Notes under the pieces: model-generated
The model's input: only the letters and a program-made list of their open reading frames with translations
The model's database searches: none
What the model was told of the DNA's origin: nothing
NCBI GenBank assembly: GCA_017983495.1
Contig: JAGOBH010000005.1
Location: 186,001 to 250,000 of the forward strand
From: Pyrinomonadaceae bacterium
GTDB taxonomy: Bacteria; Acidobacteriota; Blastocatellia; Pyrinomonadales; Pyrinomonadaceae
Direction: 5' to 3'
DNA length: 64,000 nt
Shown here: positions 26,906 through 35,003 of the stretch, piece after piece
Position numbering within the stretch: position 1 is the first letter of the stretch
Layout: every line of letters starts with the position of its first letter
Program-made: the position numbers and the translations under genes

Positions 26906-27003
26906 TTATCTCTTCCTTCCGCCGTATATAAGCGGTATGCGATTAAACGCAATCCTTGATTGTACGTCCGAAATGCAATTTGGTCAAGGTTTGAACGGCA
27001 CAG

Positions 27004-27459
27004 CTATCGCTTCATAGCCTTCTCGTATATTTCGATCCATTGTTGCGGCGTGATTTGTGAAGCGAGTTCGCCGACGAGGTCGAGCGGAATGTCTTCGAGT
27101 TTGGCAAACCGGATGCACGATTTGCCCATGTTAAGCTTTTTCTTTGAGTGCTTTGGCCACTCTTCACGAAACCAATCAAGCTGCTTTACGTTGCCATAAA
27201 GGCACATCGAATACAATGCAATATGATTTTTCTGCGATGCAATGCTCATAAAGCCTAGCGGTAGCGACGGGTCGCAATGATAACCGGCCGGATAAGTCTC
27301 AAGCGGCACGACCCAGCCGATGTGGCCATAGCCGATAGTCTCCTTAAACCCTTTCGGCAGATTGTCGTTTATCACTTTCCGAAGCGCCGAGATCGCCGCC
27401 TTACGGTCCTCCGGAAGTCCGGCAATATATTCGTCAGGGGTCTTAACATCGTATTGCAT
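27004..27459 (-). CDS. DUF1801 (YdhG-like) domain protein
   Basis: A 151-residue cytosolic protein starting MQYDVKTPDEYIAGLPEDRKA. The pattern matches the DUF1801 family: the PEDRKAAISALRKVI helix, KETIGYGHIGWVVP, and NHIALYSMCLYG, with the C-terminal GKSCIRFAKLEDIPLDLV. The function is unknown; members have been linked to iron-chaperone (frataxin-like) or nickel-binding folds. The frame is open for 31 codons upstream, but these lie in spacer DNA without family similarity, so the internal Met was preferred. It appears monocistronic. Confidence 0.85.
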   Translation of the reverse strand: MQYDVKTPDEYIAGLPEDRKAAISALRKVINDNLPKGFKETIGYGHIGWVVPLETYPAGYHCDPSLPLGFMSIASQKNHIALYSMCLYGNVKQLDWFREEWPKHSKKKLNMGKSCIRFAKLEDIPLDLVGELASQITPQQWIEIYEKAMKR

Positions 27460-27626
27460 AACAAAATTTAGCGACAGATTACCACGGATTTGCCGCGTAT
27501 GGTCAAAATATTTGAAATTTTGGGAATGTGGTCCGCCCCATAGGGTCTTCACTTTTGATCGTCCCGCCCGGGAAGAGAGCCGTCAGTTCCTCGGCATTTG
27601 ATCCCTCCCCCACGACATGTCCTGTC

Positions 27627-27920
27627 ACGTTTGACATTAATGATACAATGTATGTTACAGACAGTGATCTTTGACAACTAGGCCGAAGAGGACTTCGCAT
27701 CGACGCGCCGGAACGTCGAAAAAATTTGAAAAATCCGTGGGACAGTGAGACGGTTGGCGTAAATCCAGCAATTAGAACATTTAGCCTGTCCCAACTAACC
27801 TACTTTATCTGTCCCAGATGCGTAAAGTGTTGATAGAACAAATGTTAATAAGGTTTCAGATTATTAAAGATTCCTACTTAGTAGGAAATAGTCGGAAATA
27901 GTGGGAAAGAGTAGGAAAAT
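27627..27920 (+). repeat. Dispersed intergenic element, copy A (putative noncoding RNA unit)
   Basis: By eye the sequence is strongly similar over its whole length to the reverse complement of 50131-50422, and its ends match 58325-58579. Conserved landmarks are TTGACA (27632-27637), an extended -10 TGATACAAT (27642-27650), TGTTACA (27654-27660), the boxA-like TGATCTTTGACA (27666-27677), a CGAAG/CTTCG hairpin, AAAATTTGAAAAAT, CTGTCCCA motifs, ATTATTAAAGA and the 17-bp palindrome TTCCTACT-T-AGTAGGAA (27871-27887). Transcription would run rightwards, against the 3' end of the methyltransferase gene. Confidence 0.6.
27881..27920. repeat. Four tandem 10-bp units GTnGGAAATA
   Basis: GTAGGAAATA, GTCGGAAATA, GTGGGAAAGA and GTAGGAAAAT follow each other without a break, exactly one helical turn apart, directly after a reverse-oriented TTCCTACTTA. 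Similar clusters occur at 28247-28295, 50141-50178 and 58345-58375. Confidence 0.7.
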
Positions 27921-28246
27921 AGCCGGACGAAAGAATGGAAAAAGTGAAAGAGTGGAAAGGTGAAAAAGCTAGTCTGCGGGCTCTGCGAAAAACTCTCCGG
28001 CCTCTGCGTCGATCCGAATATTAACGCAAAGATCGCCGAGGACGCTGAGAAGAGTGCAAAGTAAAAAGTAAAAGGTAAAAAGCCAATGTCGGACCGGCGG
28101 AGTTGGGGCTTGGGACTTGCGACCTGGGACTTCCTCGAATAGTCCATGTGGGAACTTGCTGGGACAAATGGGACAAGCGGGACAAAACGCAAATGCGTCT
28201 TAACCGGTGCATTCACAACAGTTAGCCGCTATTTGCTGTAATACAT

Positions 28247-28295
28247 ATTCCTACTATTTCCTACTTAGTGGGAATATTTCCTACTTGGTAGGAAT
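28247..28295. repeat. Second TTCCTACT/AGTAGGAA palindromic cluster
   Basis: Alternating direct and inverted copies of TTCCTACT and its complement (five units in about 49 bp) lie just before the end of the methyltransferase gene. The same units end the dispersed element copies. Confidence 0.6.
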
Positions 28296-28323
28296 TGATG
28301 GACGAGGGACGAAGGATGGATGA

Positions 28324-29502
28324 TCAATGGTTCTGTAGTTTCAGAAGTTCCATAAGGCGGTGTTCGCGGATACCGTAGGTTGTGCAGATCTCGGCGATCT
28401 GCTCGTCGAACTTGAGGCTGTCCGCCGGTTCTTTCAAACGTGTTCCAACGAGCATATTATTTTTTGGCGTATGCTCGGTCGAGACAAACTCGAACAGCTT
28501 TGTTGCATAGCCTGAGCGTTCGAGCATTAGCGACCGCATACCGTCCGTGATCAACTCAGCAAGCCGCTCGAGCATCACGCCATGTTTCAGAACGTCGCGG
28601 AGCATCTCGGGAGACTTTATCTGAGGCCTTATCTGCTGATGACAGCACGGGGCGGCAAGTATCAGATCGGCCCTTGCTTCGATACCTTTGAAGAGCGCGT
28701 CGTCGGTGGCCGTGTTGCAGGCGTGCAGAGCGACAAGTACGTCGATCTGGTCAACGTTGTAGTCGGCGATGGTTCCGACAACGAAGCTCAGTCCGTCAAA
28801 ATCGCAGGTTTTGGCGATCTCGTTACAGAGTTCGACAAGTTCATATTTGGTATCGACCCCGGTAACCGAAACGTCGATCTTGCGAGTATTTTTGAAATGA
28901 TCGTACGCGGCAAAGGTAAGATAGCCCTTACCGCAGCCCATATCGATCAGGGAAATGCGCTCTTTGGAACGAAGCTCGGACTTATCGAACAAATTTGACA
29001 GAACCTCGACGAACTTATTGATCTGGCGCCATTTGTCCTGCTGTTTGTCACGAATTCTCCCGGTTTCATCGGTGATGCCGAGGGCCTTTAGAAAAAAGCT
29101 GTCCGGATCGACCTGATAGTTCTTCTCGCGGTTGTGGCTTTCCGATGGTTTCGACTTGAACGTGGGCTTACCGATATTCAGCCTGGACTTACCCTTTTTA
29201 CTGATGTCCAGCTGAAAGTCGTTTTCGGTCGTAAATAAATGGCCCCCAAAAAACTGACCGTCGAGAGCCTCGGCGATCATACTGATGCCGAGGTCGACAT
29301 CGTAGTTTTTCGCGATATCGCGTGAAGCTCCGCGGTATAGAAAGTAGAGTCTGGAACCTTTCTTGGTACTGACTGTCCGTATGAGAAGTTTTTGCAGATG
29401 CGGGTCTGTCCCTTTATAATTGCCTAGCGAAAGCTTCACAAAGCTGCCGTTTTTCAGGCTCTGAAGCATCGCTCCGATAAATTTCTCAACATTTTCGACC
29501 AT
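28324..29502 (-). CDS. SAM-dependent methyltransferase (Methyltransf_32-like)
   Basis: A 392-residue protein. The N-terminal 140 residues form a poorly recognised domain (KLSLGNYKGTDPHLQKLLIR, RLYFLYRGASRDIAKNYDV). The C-terminal half is a class I methyltransferase: motif I is LIDMGCGKGYLTFA (near 205), followed by SVTGVDTKYELVELCN, VDVLVALHACNTATDDAL and LILAAPCCHQQ. The LHAC...CCH pattern is characteristic of the Methyltransf_32 type (METTL25/RRNAD1-like) that may modify RNA; this is an inference from motifs. The start at 29502 is divergent from the VOC gene. Copy A of the dispersed element lies downstream. Confidence 0.85.
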   Translation of the reverse strand: MVENVEKFIGAMLQSLKNGSFVKLSLGNYKGTDPHLQKLLIRTVSTKKGSRLYFLYRGASRDIAKNYDVDLGISMIAEALDGQFFGGHLFTTENDFQLDISKKGKSRLNIGKPTFKSKPSESHNREKNYQVDPDSFFLKALGITDETGRIRDKQQDKWRQINKFVEVLSNLFDKSELRSKERISLIDMGCGKGYLTFAAYDHFKNTRKIDVSVTGVDTKYELVELCNEIAKTCDFDGLSFVVGTIADYNVDQIDVLVALHACNTATDDALFKGIEARADLILAAPCCHQQIRPQIKSPEMLRDVLKHGVMLERLAELITDGMRSLMLERSGYATKLFEFVSTEHTPKNNMLVGTRLKEPADSLKFDEQIAEICTTYGIREHRLMELLKLQNH

Positions 29503-29568
29503 TGTTTAGTGAGGTTAGCATAATGTTGAGATCTTGGTGAATCCGGCCGATACTTAGCTACCTAGGAA

Positions 29569-29991
29569 ATGAAAATGAAGAATTTGTTCCATCTCGCGTT
29601 TCCCGTTCACGACCTGGCCGCCGCACGCGCGTTTTATGGCGGCATTTTGGGGTGCCCCGAGGGCCGCAGTTCCGAACGCTGGATCGACTTTGACCTCTAC
29701 GGCCACCAGATCGTCGCGCACCTGGCCGAGGATTCTGCAGGCGTGAGGGCGTCGAATAGTGTCGATTCCGATGACGTTCCGGTGCCGCATTTCGGCATCG
29801 TTATGCCGATGGATGACTGGCGTGAATTAGCGGAACGTTTGCGTGCGAGCGGCGTAGAATTTGTGATCGAACCAAAGATCCGATTCGCCGACGAGGTCGG
29901 CGAACAGGCCACGATGTTCTTCCTGGACCCGAGCGGCAACGCGTTGGAATTCAAAGCTTTTGCCGATTTCTCGCAGGTTTTTGCAAAGTAG
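29569..29991 (+). CDS. VOC-family (glyoxalase/dioxygenase fold) protein
   Basis: A 140-residue two-module VOC protein. Likely metal ligands are His8 (FHLAFPV), His in VPHFGIVM near 71, and Glu in GNALEFKAF near 126. The [14 protein letters not shown] motif after the first strand and [13 protein letters not shown] near the end are typical. The reaction is not determined; members include glyoxalases, fosfomycin-resistance enzymes and extradiol dioxygenases. The start is the ATG at 29569, with another ATG two codons later. The polysaccharide deacetylase gene follows 32 bp later. Confidence 0.88.
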   Translation: MKMKNLFHLAFPVHDLAAARAFYGGILGCPEGRSSERWIDFDLYGHQIVAHLAEDSAGVRASNSVDSDDVPVPHFGIVMPMDDWRELAERLRASGVEFVIEPKIRFADEVGEQATMFFLDPSGNALEFKAFADFSQVFAK

Positions 29992-30023
29992 GAAATGATC
30001 ACGGATAGCTGGGTATTGGTGAA

Positions 30024-30983
30024 ATGCTACAGGAAAGTATGAGAGGTATCAGTTTAGTATTGTTGGTTGCGTTCCTGGCATCTATGGCCGTCGGCCAGCA
30101 AATACATCGATCGGTTGCTATAACTATCGATGACCTGCCCGTTGTCTCGACGCGAAGCGACCTGAAAAACAGGCGACAGATCACGAAAAAGTTGCTCGGT
30201 CACATCACAAAGGCAAAAATTCCGGCCATTGGGTTTGTGAACGAAAACAAACTTTACGCTGGCAACAAGCGTGACGAATTGCAGATCGATCTTCTCCGGA
30301 TGTGGCTGGACGCCGGACTCGAACTTGGAAATCATACATTTTCGCATCGTAGCCTCAATCAGATACCGCTCGCCGATTACGAAGCTGATCTGCTTAAAGG
30401 CGAAACGGTTACAAAAGAGCTGTTGGCGTTGAAAGGCCGTAAAATGAGGTTTTTTCGACATCCATTTTTGCAGACCGGTAGGACTCTGGAGATCAAGGCA
30501 CAATTCGATACTTTTCTGAATGACCATGGCTATCGGATCGCTCCGATCTCCTTTGACAACGCGGATTATATCTTCTCGCGAGCCTATGACATTGCATTTG
30601 ATCGCAAGGATAAGAAGCTGATGAAGCAGGTCGGCGACGCTTATGTTCCATACATGGAGAAAAAGCTGGAATACTGGGAGCGCCAGTCGGTCAAACTTTT
30701 CGACAGGGAGATAAGCCAGACCTTGCTTATCCATGCGAATTTTATCAACTCGGATTATTTCGATGAACTCGCTGAGATGTTCAAGCGGCGTGGTTACGCT
30801 ATTGTCGATCTGGAAACGGCGTTGAAAGACGAGGCCTATCGCCTGCCGGACACATTCACGGGCGGAGCGGGAATCTCATGGCTGCATCGATGGGCACTTG
30901 AACGGGGACGGGAGAACGTACTGCCGGATGAGCCGACAGTACCTGAGTTTGTCTTGAAATTATCGGGATTTGAATCCGAATAA
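30024..30983 (+). CDS. Secreted polysaccharide deacetylase family protein
   Basis: A 319-residue NodB-homology protein. A signal peptide ends near VGQQ (residue about 25). The catalytic-domain motifs are ITIDDLPV (motif 1, the metal/catalytic Asp pair), GNHTFSHRSL (motif 2, metal-binding His-x3-His), and RHPFLQTGRT (motif 3 Arg). LLIHANFINSDYFDEL supplies the late His motif. It presumably removes N- or O-acetyl groups from a cell-wall or extracellular glycan in the periplasm. A second Met six residues in is an equally good start. The Met-rich C-terminal part ends PEFVLKLSGFE. Confidence 0.88.
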   Translation: MLQESMRGISLVLLVAFLASMAVGQQIHRSVAITIDDLPVVSTRSDLKNRRQITKKLLGHITKAKIPAIGFVNENKLYAGNKRDELQIDLLRMWLDAGLELGNHTFSHRSLNQIPLADYEADLLKGETVTKELLALKGRKMRFFRHPFLQTGRTLEIKAQFDTFLNDHGYRIAPISFDNADYIFSRAYDIAFDRKDKKLMKQVGDAYVPYMEKKLEYWERQSVKLFDREISQTLLIHANFINSDYFDELAEMFKRRGYAIVDLETALKDEAYRLPDTFTGGAGISWLHRWALERGRENVLPDEPTVPEFVLKLSGFESE

Positions 30984-31049
30984 TTGGCTGGACGTTCGCA
31001 GATTGGTCTCCGCCCTACTCAGCGGAGTTGGCCGTTACGTTGGCTAGAT

Positions 31050-32630
31050 CTACTTTGTGATCTCGCCATCGATCATTCGCCAGATTTCAAGAGGGTTACT
31101 TTCTTTTAATTCCCCGGGGAGGGAGGCATCGGGGAAGTTTTGAAAACACACGAGCCGTGCAAACCGAGTGATCGCCCGTGACCCGACAGCCGTCGAACGC
31201 GAATCGGACGTCGCCGGATACGGCCCGCCGTGAACCATTGACGGGCAGACCTCGACGCCGGTGGAAAAGCCGTTAAAGATAAGTCGGCCGACCTTGGTTT
31301 CGAGGATCGCGATCAGGTCTGAGTATTCAAGCAGTTCCGCTTCGGTGCCGTGAACCGATGCCGTCAACTGGCCCTCTAGCGAGCGGGCGATCGCGAGCAG
31401 TTCGTCTTTCTTTTGGGACCGAATGAGCAACGTCGACGGGCCGAAGATCTCGTCGCCGAGTTCGGGCCTGGCGAGAAAATCGGCGGCCGACGTTTCAAAG
31501 ACCGATGGATTGACGGCAAACCCGTCTAGGTTGCTTTTTGAATTTGCAGATGACACCTCGACCAGAGTTTCGCGATGCTCAGCTGCACTATCGTAACTTT
31601 CTTTAATGCCTCTGGTGAGTAGCGGCGAGGGCTCGGTTTGCGTCATTAGGCCACGCATTTTTGAAACGAAAACGTCCGAAGTGTCGTCGCCAGGCAAGAA
31701 TACAATGCCGGGTTTTGTACAGAATTGACCGACGCCGCCGGTTACTGACGCGTGAAGCCCGGCAACGATCGCGTCACCCCGTTCGGCGATCGCACCGGGC
31801 AGGATAAATGTCGGGTTGACCGAGCTCATCTCCGTGTAAACCGGTATCGGCTCGGTCCGGGCAGCTGCGATGTCCATCAGGGCACGGCCGCCGCGCCGTG
31901 AGCCGGTAAAACCGACGGCCTTGATCCCGGGATGCATGACCAGAGCCTGCCCGATCTCGTAGCTGTCGGAAAATACAAGGCTGAAAACGCCTTCGGGCAA
32001 GCCGCACTCTCTGACCGCTTTGGCGATCGCGGTACCGACAAACTCTGCCGTTCCGGGATGAGCGATGTGTGCGTTGACAACCACCGGGCAGCCGGCGGCA
32101 AAGGCCGATGCCGTATCGCCGCCCGCGACCGAATATGCGAGGGGAAAGTTGCTTGCACAAAACACCGCGACCGGCCCAAGCGGCCGCAACATCGAACGGA
32201 TGTCGGGCTTTGCCAGCGGCTGGCGGTCGGGAATGGCGTGGTCGATGCGTGCGTCGACCCACGAGCCTTCGTCAAGAAGGTCCGCAAACATTCGCAGTTG
32301 CGAGCAAGTGCGTCCGCGTTCGCCGACGAATCTCGCGTTCGGCAAACCTGTCTCGAGCGACGCTCGTTCGATGAGTGTGTCGCCAAGTGCCTCGATGTTG
32401 TCGGCGACGGCACAGAGGAATTTTGCACGTTCACGACCTGGCAGATTGCCAAACGTAATTCGTGCCTCGTCGGCGAGTTCGACCGCGCGGTTTAGTTCGT
32501 CAAGCGTCGCCGAATAGAAGCTTGGCTCCACGGCTTCGCCCGTGTGCGGGTTGAATGCTCGAAATGCATTTTCGTTGCCCGCTCCGCTGACGGAGCCGAT
32601 GATCGATCTGCCTGTAAGCTCTGTGTTCAT
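31050..32630 (-). CDS. 2-oxoglutarate semialdehyde dehydrogenase (NADP+), hydroxyproline pathway
   Basis: The last enzyme of hydroxyproline breakdown; it oxidises 2-oxoglutarate semialdehyde to 2-oxoglutarate. The 526-residue aldehyde dehydrogenase has the catalytic Glu in YTEMSSVNPTFIL, the nucleophilic Cys in GGVGQFCTKPGIV, the NAD(P)-binding GFTGSRRGGRAL, and the C-terminal GEIFGPSTLL. The long N-terminal arm and the FCTKPG context fit the KGSADH class acting on sugar-acid or hydroxyproline products. It is the last gene of the six-gene operon, 6 bp after the deaminase gene. Substrate assignment relies on the operon. Confidence 0.9.
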   Translation of the reverse strand: MNTELTGRSIIGSVSGAGNENAFRAFNPHTGEAVEPSFYSATLDELNRAVELADEARITFGNLPGRERAKFLCAVADNIEALGDTLIERASLETGLPNARFVGERGRTCSQLRMFADLLDEGSWVDARIDHAIPDRQPLAKPDIRSMLRPLGPVAVFCASNFPLAYSVAGGDTASAFAAGCPVVVNAHIAHPGTAEFVGTAIAKAVRECGLPEGVFSLVFSDSYEIGQALVMHPGIKAVGFTGSRRGGRALMDIAAARTEPIPVYTEMSSVNPTFILPGAIAERGDAIVAGLHASVTGGVGQFCTKPGIVFLPGDDTSDVFVSKMRGLMTQTEPSPLLTRGIKESYDSAAEHRETLVEVSSANSKSNLDGFAVNPSVFETSAADFLARPELGDEIFGPSTLLIRSQKKDELLAIARSLEGQLTASVHGTEAELLEYSDLIAILETKVGRLIFNGFSTGVEVCPSMVHGGPYPATSDSRSTAVGSRAITRFARLVCFQNFPDASLPGELKESNPLEIWRMIDGEITK

Positions 32631-32636
32631 GTTGGT

Positions 32637-33530
32637 TTACGGCCTGTTGGCAAGTGCCGTTTCGATAATTTTCAAAGTCTCGGCAAGCTCGGTGCCAGTC
32701 AGTTCAAGCCGCGGCGGACGGACGCGGGCACTGCCCATATCGACCTTTTCCTGAACGAGCTTGATCAGCTGGACAAATTTCGGGACCGTGTCGAGACGCA
32801 GCAGCGGCAAAAACCACTCGTAGAGTTTGCGTGCCTTCTCGTGCTCGCCGCTCATTGCGTAATGATAAAGATCGACCGATTCTTTCGGAAAAGCACTGAC
32901 CAGCCCGGCGATCCAGCCGGTGGCTCCCGCGTTGATGCCTTCGACGATGCAGTCATCAACGCCGACGAATATTTTCAGACTGTCTCCGACGAGGGCACGT
33001 ATCGCCGTCACGCGGCGGACATCAGTGCTCGATTCTTTGACCGAGTGCAGATTCGGGATCTGGGCTGCGAGCTCGGCAACATGCTCGGGCAAAAAGTCAG
33101 TGCCGTATGCGACCGGGTTGTTGTAGAGCATGCAGGAGAGTTCGGTCGCATTGCAAACCTCGGAGATATGAAACTTCATTTCACGCCAATCGCCGCGATA
33201 AACGTACGGCGGCAGAACCATCAGCCCCCGGCAGCCGGTGGCTGCAGCGGCCTGCGCCTGAACGACGGCCTCGGCGGTCGACAGAGCGGCGATCGCGGCT
33301 ATGACTGGCACACGGTCGCCGACCGCATCGACGCAGGTGGTCCACAGGGCGGCTTTCTCTTTGAACGACAGCGCTCCACCCTCGCCGAGGCTGCCGTTGG
33401 TGACAATCCCCGTGCAGCCATTGTCGACCAGCCACGTAACGTGTCTAGCCGTAAATTCGAGATCGATCTGCAGATTCTCGTCAAAACAAGTCGTTATCGC
33501 AGGCATCACGCCCGTCCAGTTCAAGCTCAT
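32637..33530 (-). CDS. 1-pyrroline-4-hydroxy-2-carboxylate deaminase (DHDPS family)
   Basis: A 297-residue TIM-barrel aldolase-superfamily enzyme. It is predicted to convert 1-pyrroline-4-hydroxy-2-carboxylate to 2-oxoglutarate semialdehyde with loss of ammonia. The Schiff-base Lys is in LHSVKESSTDVRR, the Tyr in LYNNPVAYG, and GSLGEGGALSF is the GxxGE substrate motif. The start at MSLNWTGVMPAIT overlaps the preceding stop by 4 bp (ATGA); the upstream extension of this frame lies inside the neighbouring gene and was rejected. Dihydrodipicolinate synthase itself is unlikely because of the operon context. Confidence 0.9.
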   Translation of the reverse strand: MSLNWTGVMPAITTCFDENLQIDLEFTARHVTWLVDNGCTGIVTNGSLGEGGALSFKEKAALWTTCVDAVGDRVPVIAAIAALSTAEAVVQAQAAAATGCRGLMVLPPYVYRGDWREMKFHISEVCNATELSCMLYNNPVAYGTDFLPEHVAELAAQIPNLHSVKESSTDVRRVTAIRALVGDSLKIFVGVDDCIVEGINAGATGWIAGLVSAFPKESVDLYHYAMSGEHEKARKLYEWFLPLLRLDTVPKFVQLIKLVQEKVDMGSARVRPPRLELTGTELAETLKIIETALANRP

Positions 33531-34771
33531 AGATCCTCCATTTTTACCGGAAATATAGGTGGCCGGATCGAGCCCGGTTTCCACCCGAACATAAATTCTG
33601 TCGCCGAGCCGCAGATCCGGCCCTGGCACGAGCCCATGCCGCATCGAGTCTGCAGCTTGGCGTCGCGAAAATCGCTAAATTCCAATAGCCGGCCGTACGT
33701 CACGTCTTCACAGCGGCAGACGATGGTTTCGTCGACGGAAAGTGTTTTGAGCTCAGACCTCAATGAGAATGCGTTCTCAAGTGCGGCGGCAAACTGCCGT
33801 GTGCTGTCACGCTTTGCGAAAAGCTCCGCGGCTCTGGCCGTCTCGCCTGCGGCAGCGAGCCCCGCGATCCTTCCTTCGATAAGCGAAGCCTCGCCGCCGC
33901 CGATGCCGGTCGGCTCGCCCGCACAAAATACGTCTTCGCACGACGTCCGCTGCTCGTCGTCCACGACAACAAAGTCGTTTTCGATCCGGCAGCCAAGCAG
34001 GGCGGCGAGTTCCGTATTCGGCATCAAGTTAAAGCCGCACGCCAGAATGTCACAGTCGACTGCCCACTTACGCTCGTGTCGCGTCAGCTCTACTTTCTCA
34101 AGTTTATCGGTGCCCGTCGCAGATGTCACCCAACAGCTGTTCAAATACAGCGTGCCGACAAGTTTTGCACGCAGCACCGCGGCCTGGACGATCTTTGCGG
34201 GCGTCCGCCACAGCCCGGCGGCGAACTTATTGATCTTCGACGCCGAAGCCTGCTCGGCGATCGCGACGACGTTGGCACCTTTCGCCTTGAGATACTCAGC
34301 TACGACGAGCAATAGCGGCCCGCTACCTGCTACGACGATGCGTTTGCGCGCAACGCTGAAGCCGCCCTTGACAACAGCCTGCAATCCGCCGGCCCCGAAG
34401 ACGTTCGGCAGCGTCCAACCGGGAAATGGCAGAAACCGCTCGCGTGCTCCGGTGGCGATGATGAGCCTGCCAAATCCCAGTTCGACCGAGCCCGCCGGCG
34501 CCTGGGCGATCAGGCATTTATCGCCGACCATCGCGAAGACCTGCGCGTTATTGATGATGCGGATGCGTTCGGCATCGACGGCGTTTATAAGCCTGAGAGC
34601 TTCGGGCGACTTGGTCTGGCCAAGCTCCGCCCGCCAGATCTGGCCGCCGAGCTTCGGGTTGTCGTCGATCAGCGTGACAGACGTGTCGCCGCTTTCCGAC
34701 GCCGCAAGAGCCGCGGAAAGGCCCGCCGCTCCGCCGCCGATGATAAGAATGTCGGACCTGATCTTATCCAT
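33527..34771 (-). CDS. D-hydroxyproline dehydrogenase, FAD/BFD-type [2Fe-2S] subunit
   Basis: A 414-residue subunit of a three-component amine dehydrogenase. The N-terminal FAD-binding motif is ILIIGGGAAGLSAALAA (about 8-24), with a second dinucleotide fold containing VVAGSGPLLLVVAEYLKAKG (near 150). The C-terminal 60 residues are a BFD-like iron-sulfur module with CRCED and CGMGSCQGRICG. The sequence matches the HcnB/OoxA/LhpB group that pairs with a small ferredoxin-like and a DadA-like subunit, both encoded directly upstream with overlaps of 8 and 4 bp. It transfers electrons from cis-4-hydroxy-D-proline oxidation to the respiratory chain (inference). Confidence 0.9.
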   Translation of the reverse strand: MDKIRSDILIIGGGAAGLSAALAASESGDTSVTLIDDNPKLGGQIWRAELGQTKSPEALRLINAVDAERIRIINNAQVFAMVGDKCLIAQAPAGSVELGFGRLIIATGARERFLPFPGWTLPNVFGAGGLQAVVKGGFSVARKRIVVAGSGPLLLVVAEYLKAKGANVVAIAEQASASKINKFAAGLWRTPAKIVQAAVLRAKLVGTLYLNSCWVTSATGTDKLEKVELTRHERKWAVDCDILACGFNLMPNTELAALLGCRIENDFVVVDDEQRTSCEDVFCAGEPTGIGGGEASLIEGRIAGLAAAGETARAAELFAKRDSTRQFAAALENAFSLRSELKTLSVDETIVCRCEDVTYGRLLEFSDFRDAKLQTRCGMGSCQGRICGSATEFMFGWKPGSIRPPIFPVKMEDL

Positions 34772-35003
34772 CGGTCACGACCTCCATTCCCTCGGTCGCA
34801 AGGACGTTGCAGCTTTTCTGAGATCGCACGCCGTCGATCGTCACACGGCATTCAAAGCAAATGCCCATTCCGCACAAAGGCCCACGCGGCGTCCCGCTGA
34901 CCGAGCGTCGAAACACGTCGGTACCGCACGCCAAAACCGCCGCCGCGACGGTCGTGCCGTTCTCGACGGTGATCTCGTGGTTATTTATGGTAAGTGTGAT
35001 CAA
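34764..35003 (-). CDS. D-hydroxyproline dehydrogenase, small [2Fe-2S] subunit
   Basis: A 79-residue ferredoxin-like protein of the HcnA/SoxA type. The plant-type [2Fe-2S] ligands are Cys44, Cys49 and Cys52 (CGMGICFEC) with Cys65. The beta-grasp N-terminus [15 protein letters not shown] fits the fold. It presumably links the FAD subunit and the BFD-type subunit electronically. It overlaps the DadA-like gene by 4 bp and the FAD/BFD gene by 8 bp, so all three are translationally coupled. Confidence 0.92.
   Translation of the reverse strand: MITLTINNHEITVENGTTVAAAVLACGTDVFRRSVSGTPRGPLCGMGICFECRVTIDGVRSQKSCNVLATEGMEVVTDG

Larger units (their letters stand above)
27460..28323. other. 864-bp gene-free region carrying repeat element copy A and 10-bp phased arrays
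   Basis: It contains, in order: the dispersed element copy A (27627-27920), low-complexity AGTGGAAAGGTGAAAAAG and CGCAGAG-like DNA (about 27930-28060), GGGACTTG-type repeats (about 28105-28135), a GGGACAA run (28150-28185) of a type also seen at 49815-49850 and 58435-58460, and a second TTCCTACT cluster (28247-28295). No gene is supported. Confidence 0.6.

Noticed and set aside
27871..28295. CRISPR array
   Set aside because: The repeats are 10 bp units without spacers of constant length, and no cas genes are present. The boxA-like leader resemblance alone is not enough.
30984..31049. tRNA or terminator in the spacer before the aldehyde dehydrogenase gene
   Set aside because: Only a CTCCGC/GCGGAG stem is visible. 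There is no cloverleaf, and no T run follows.
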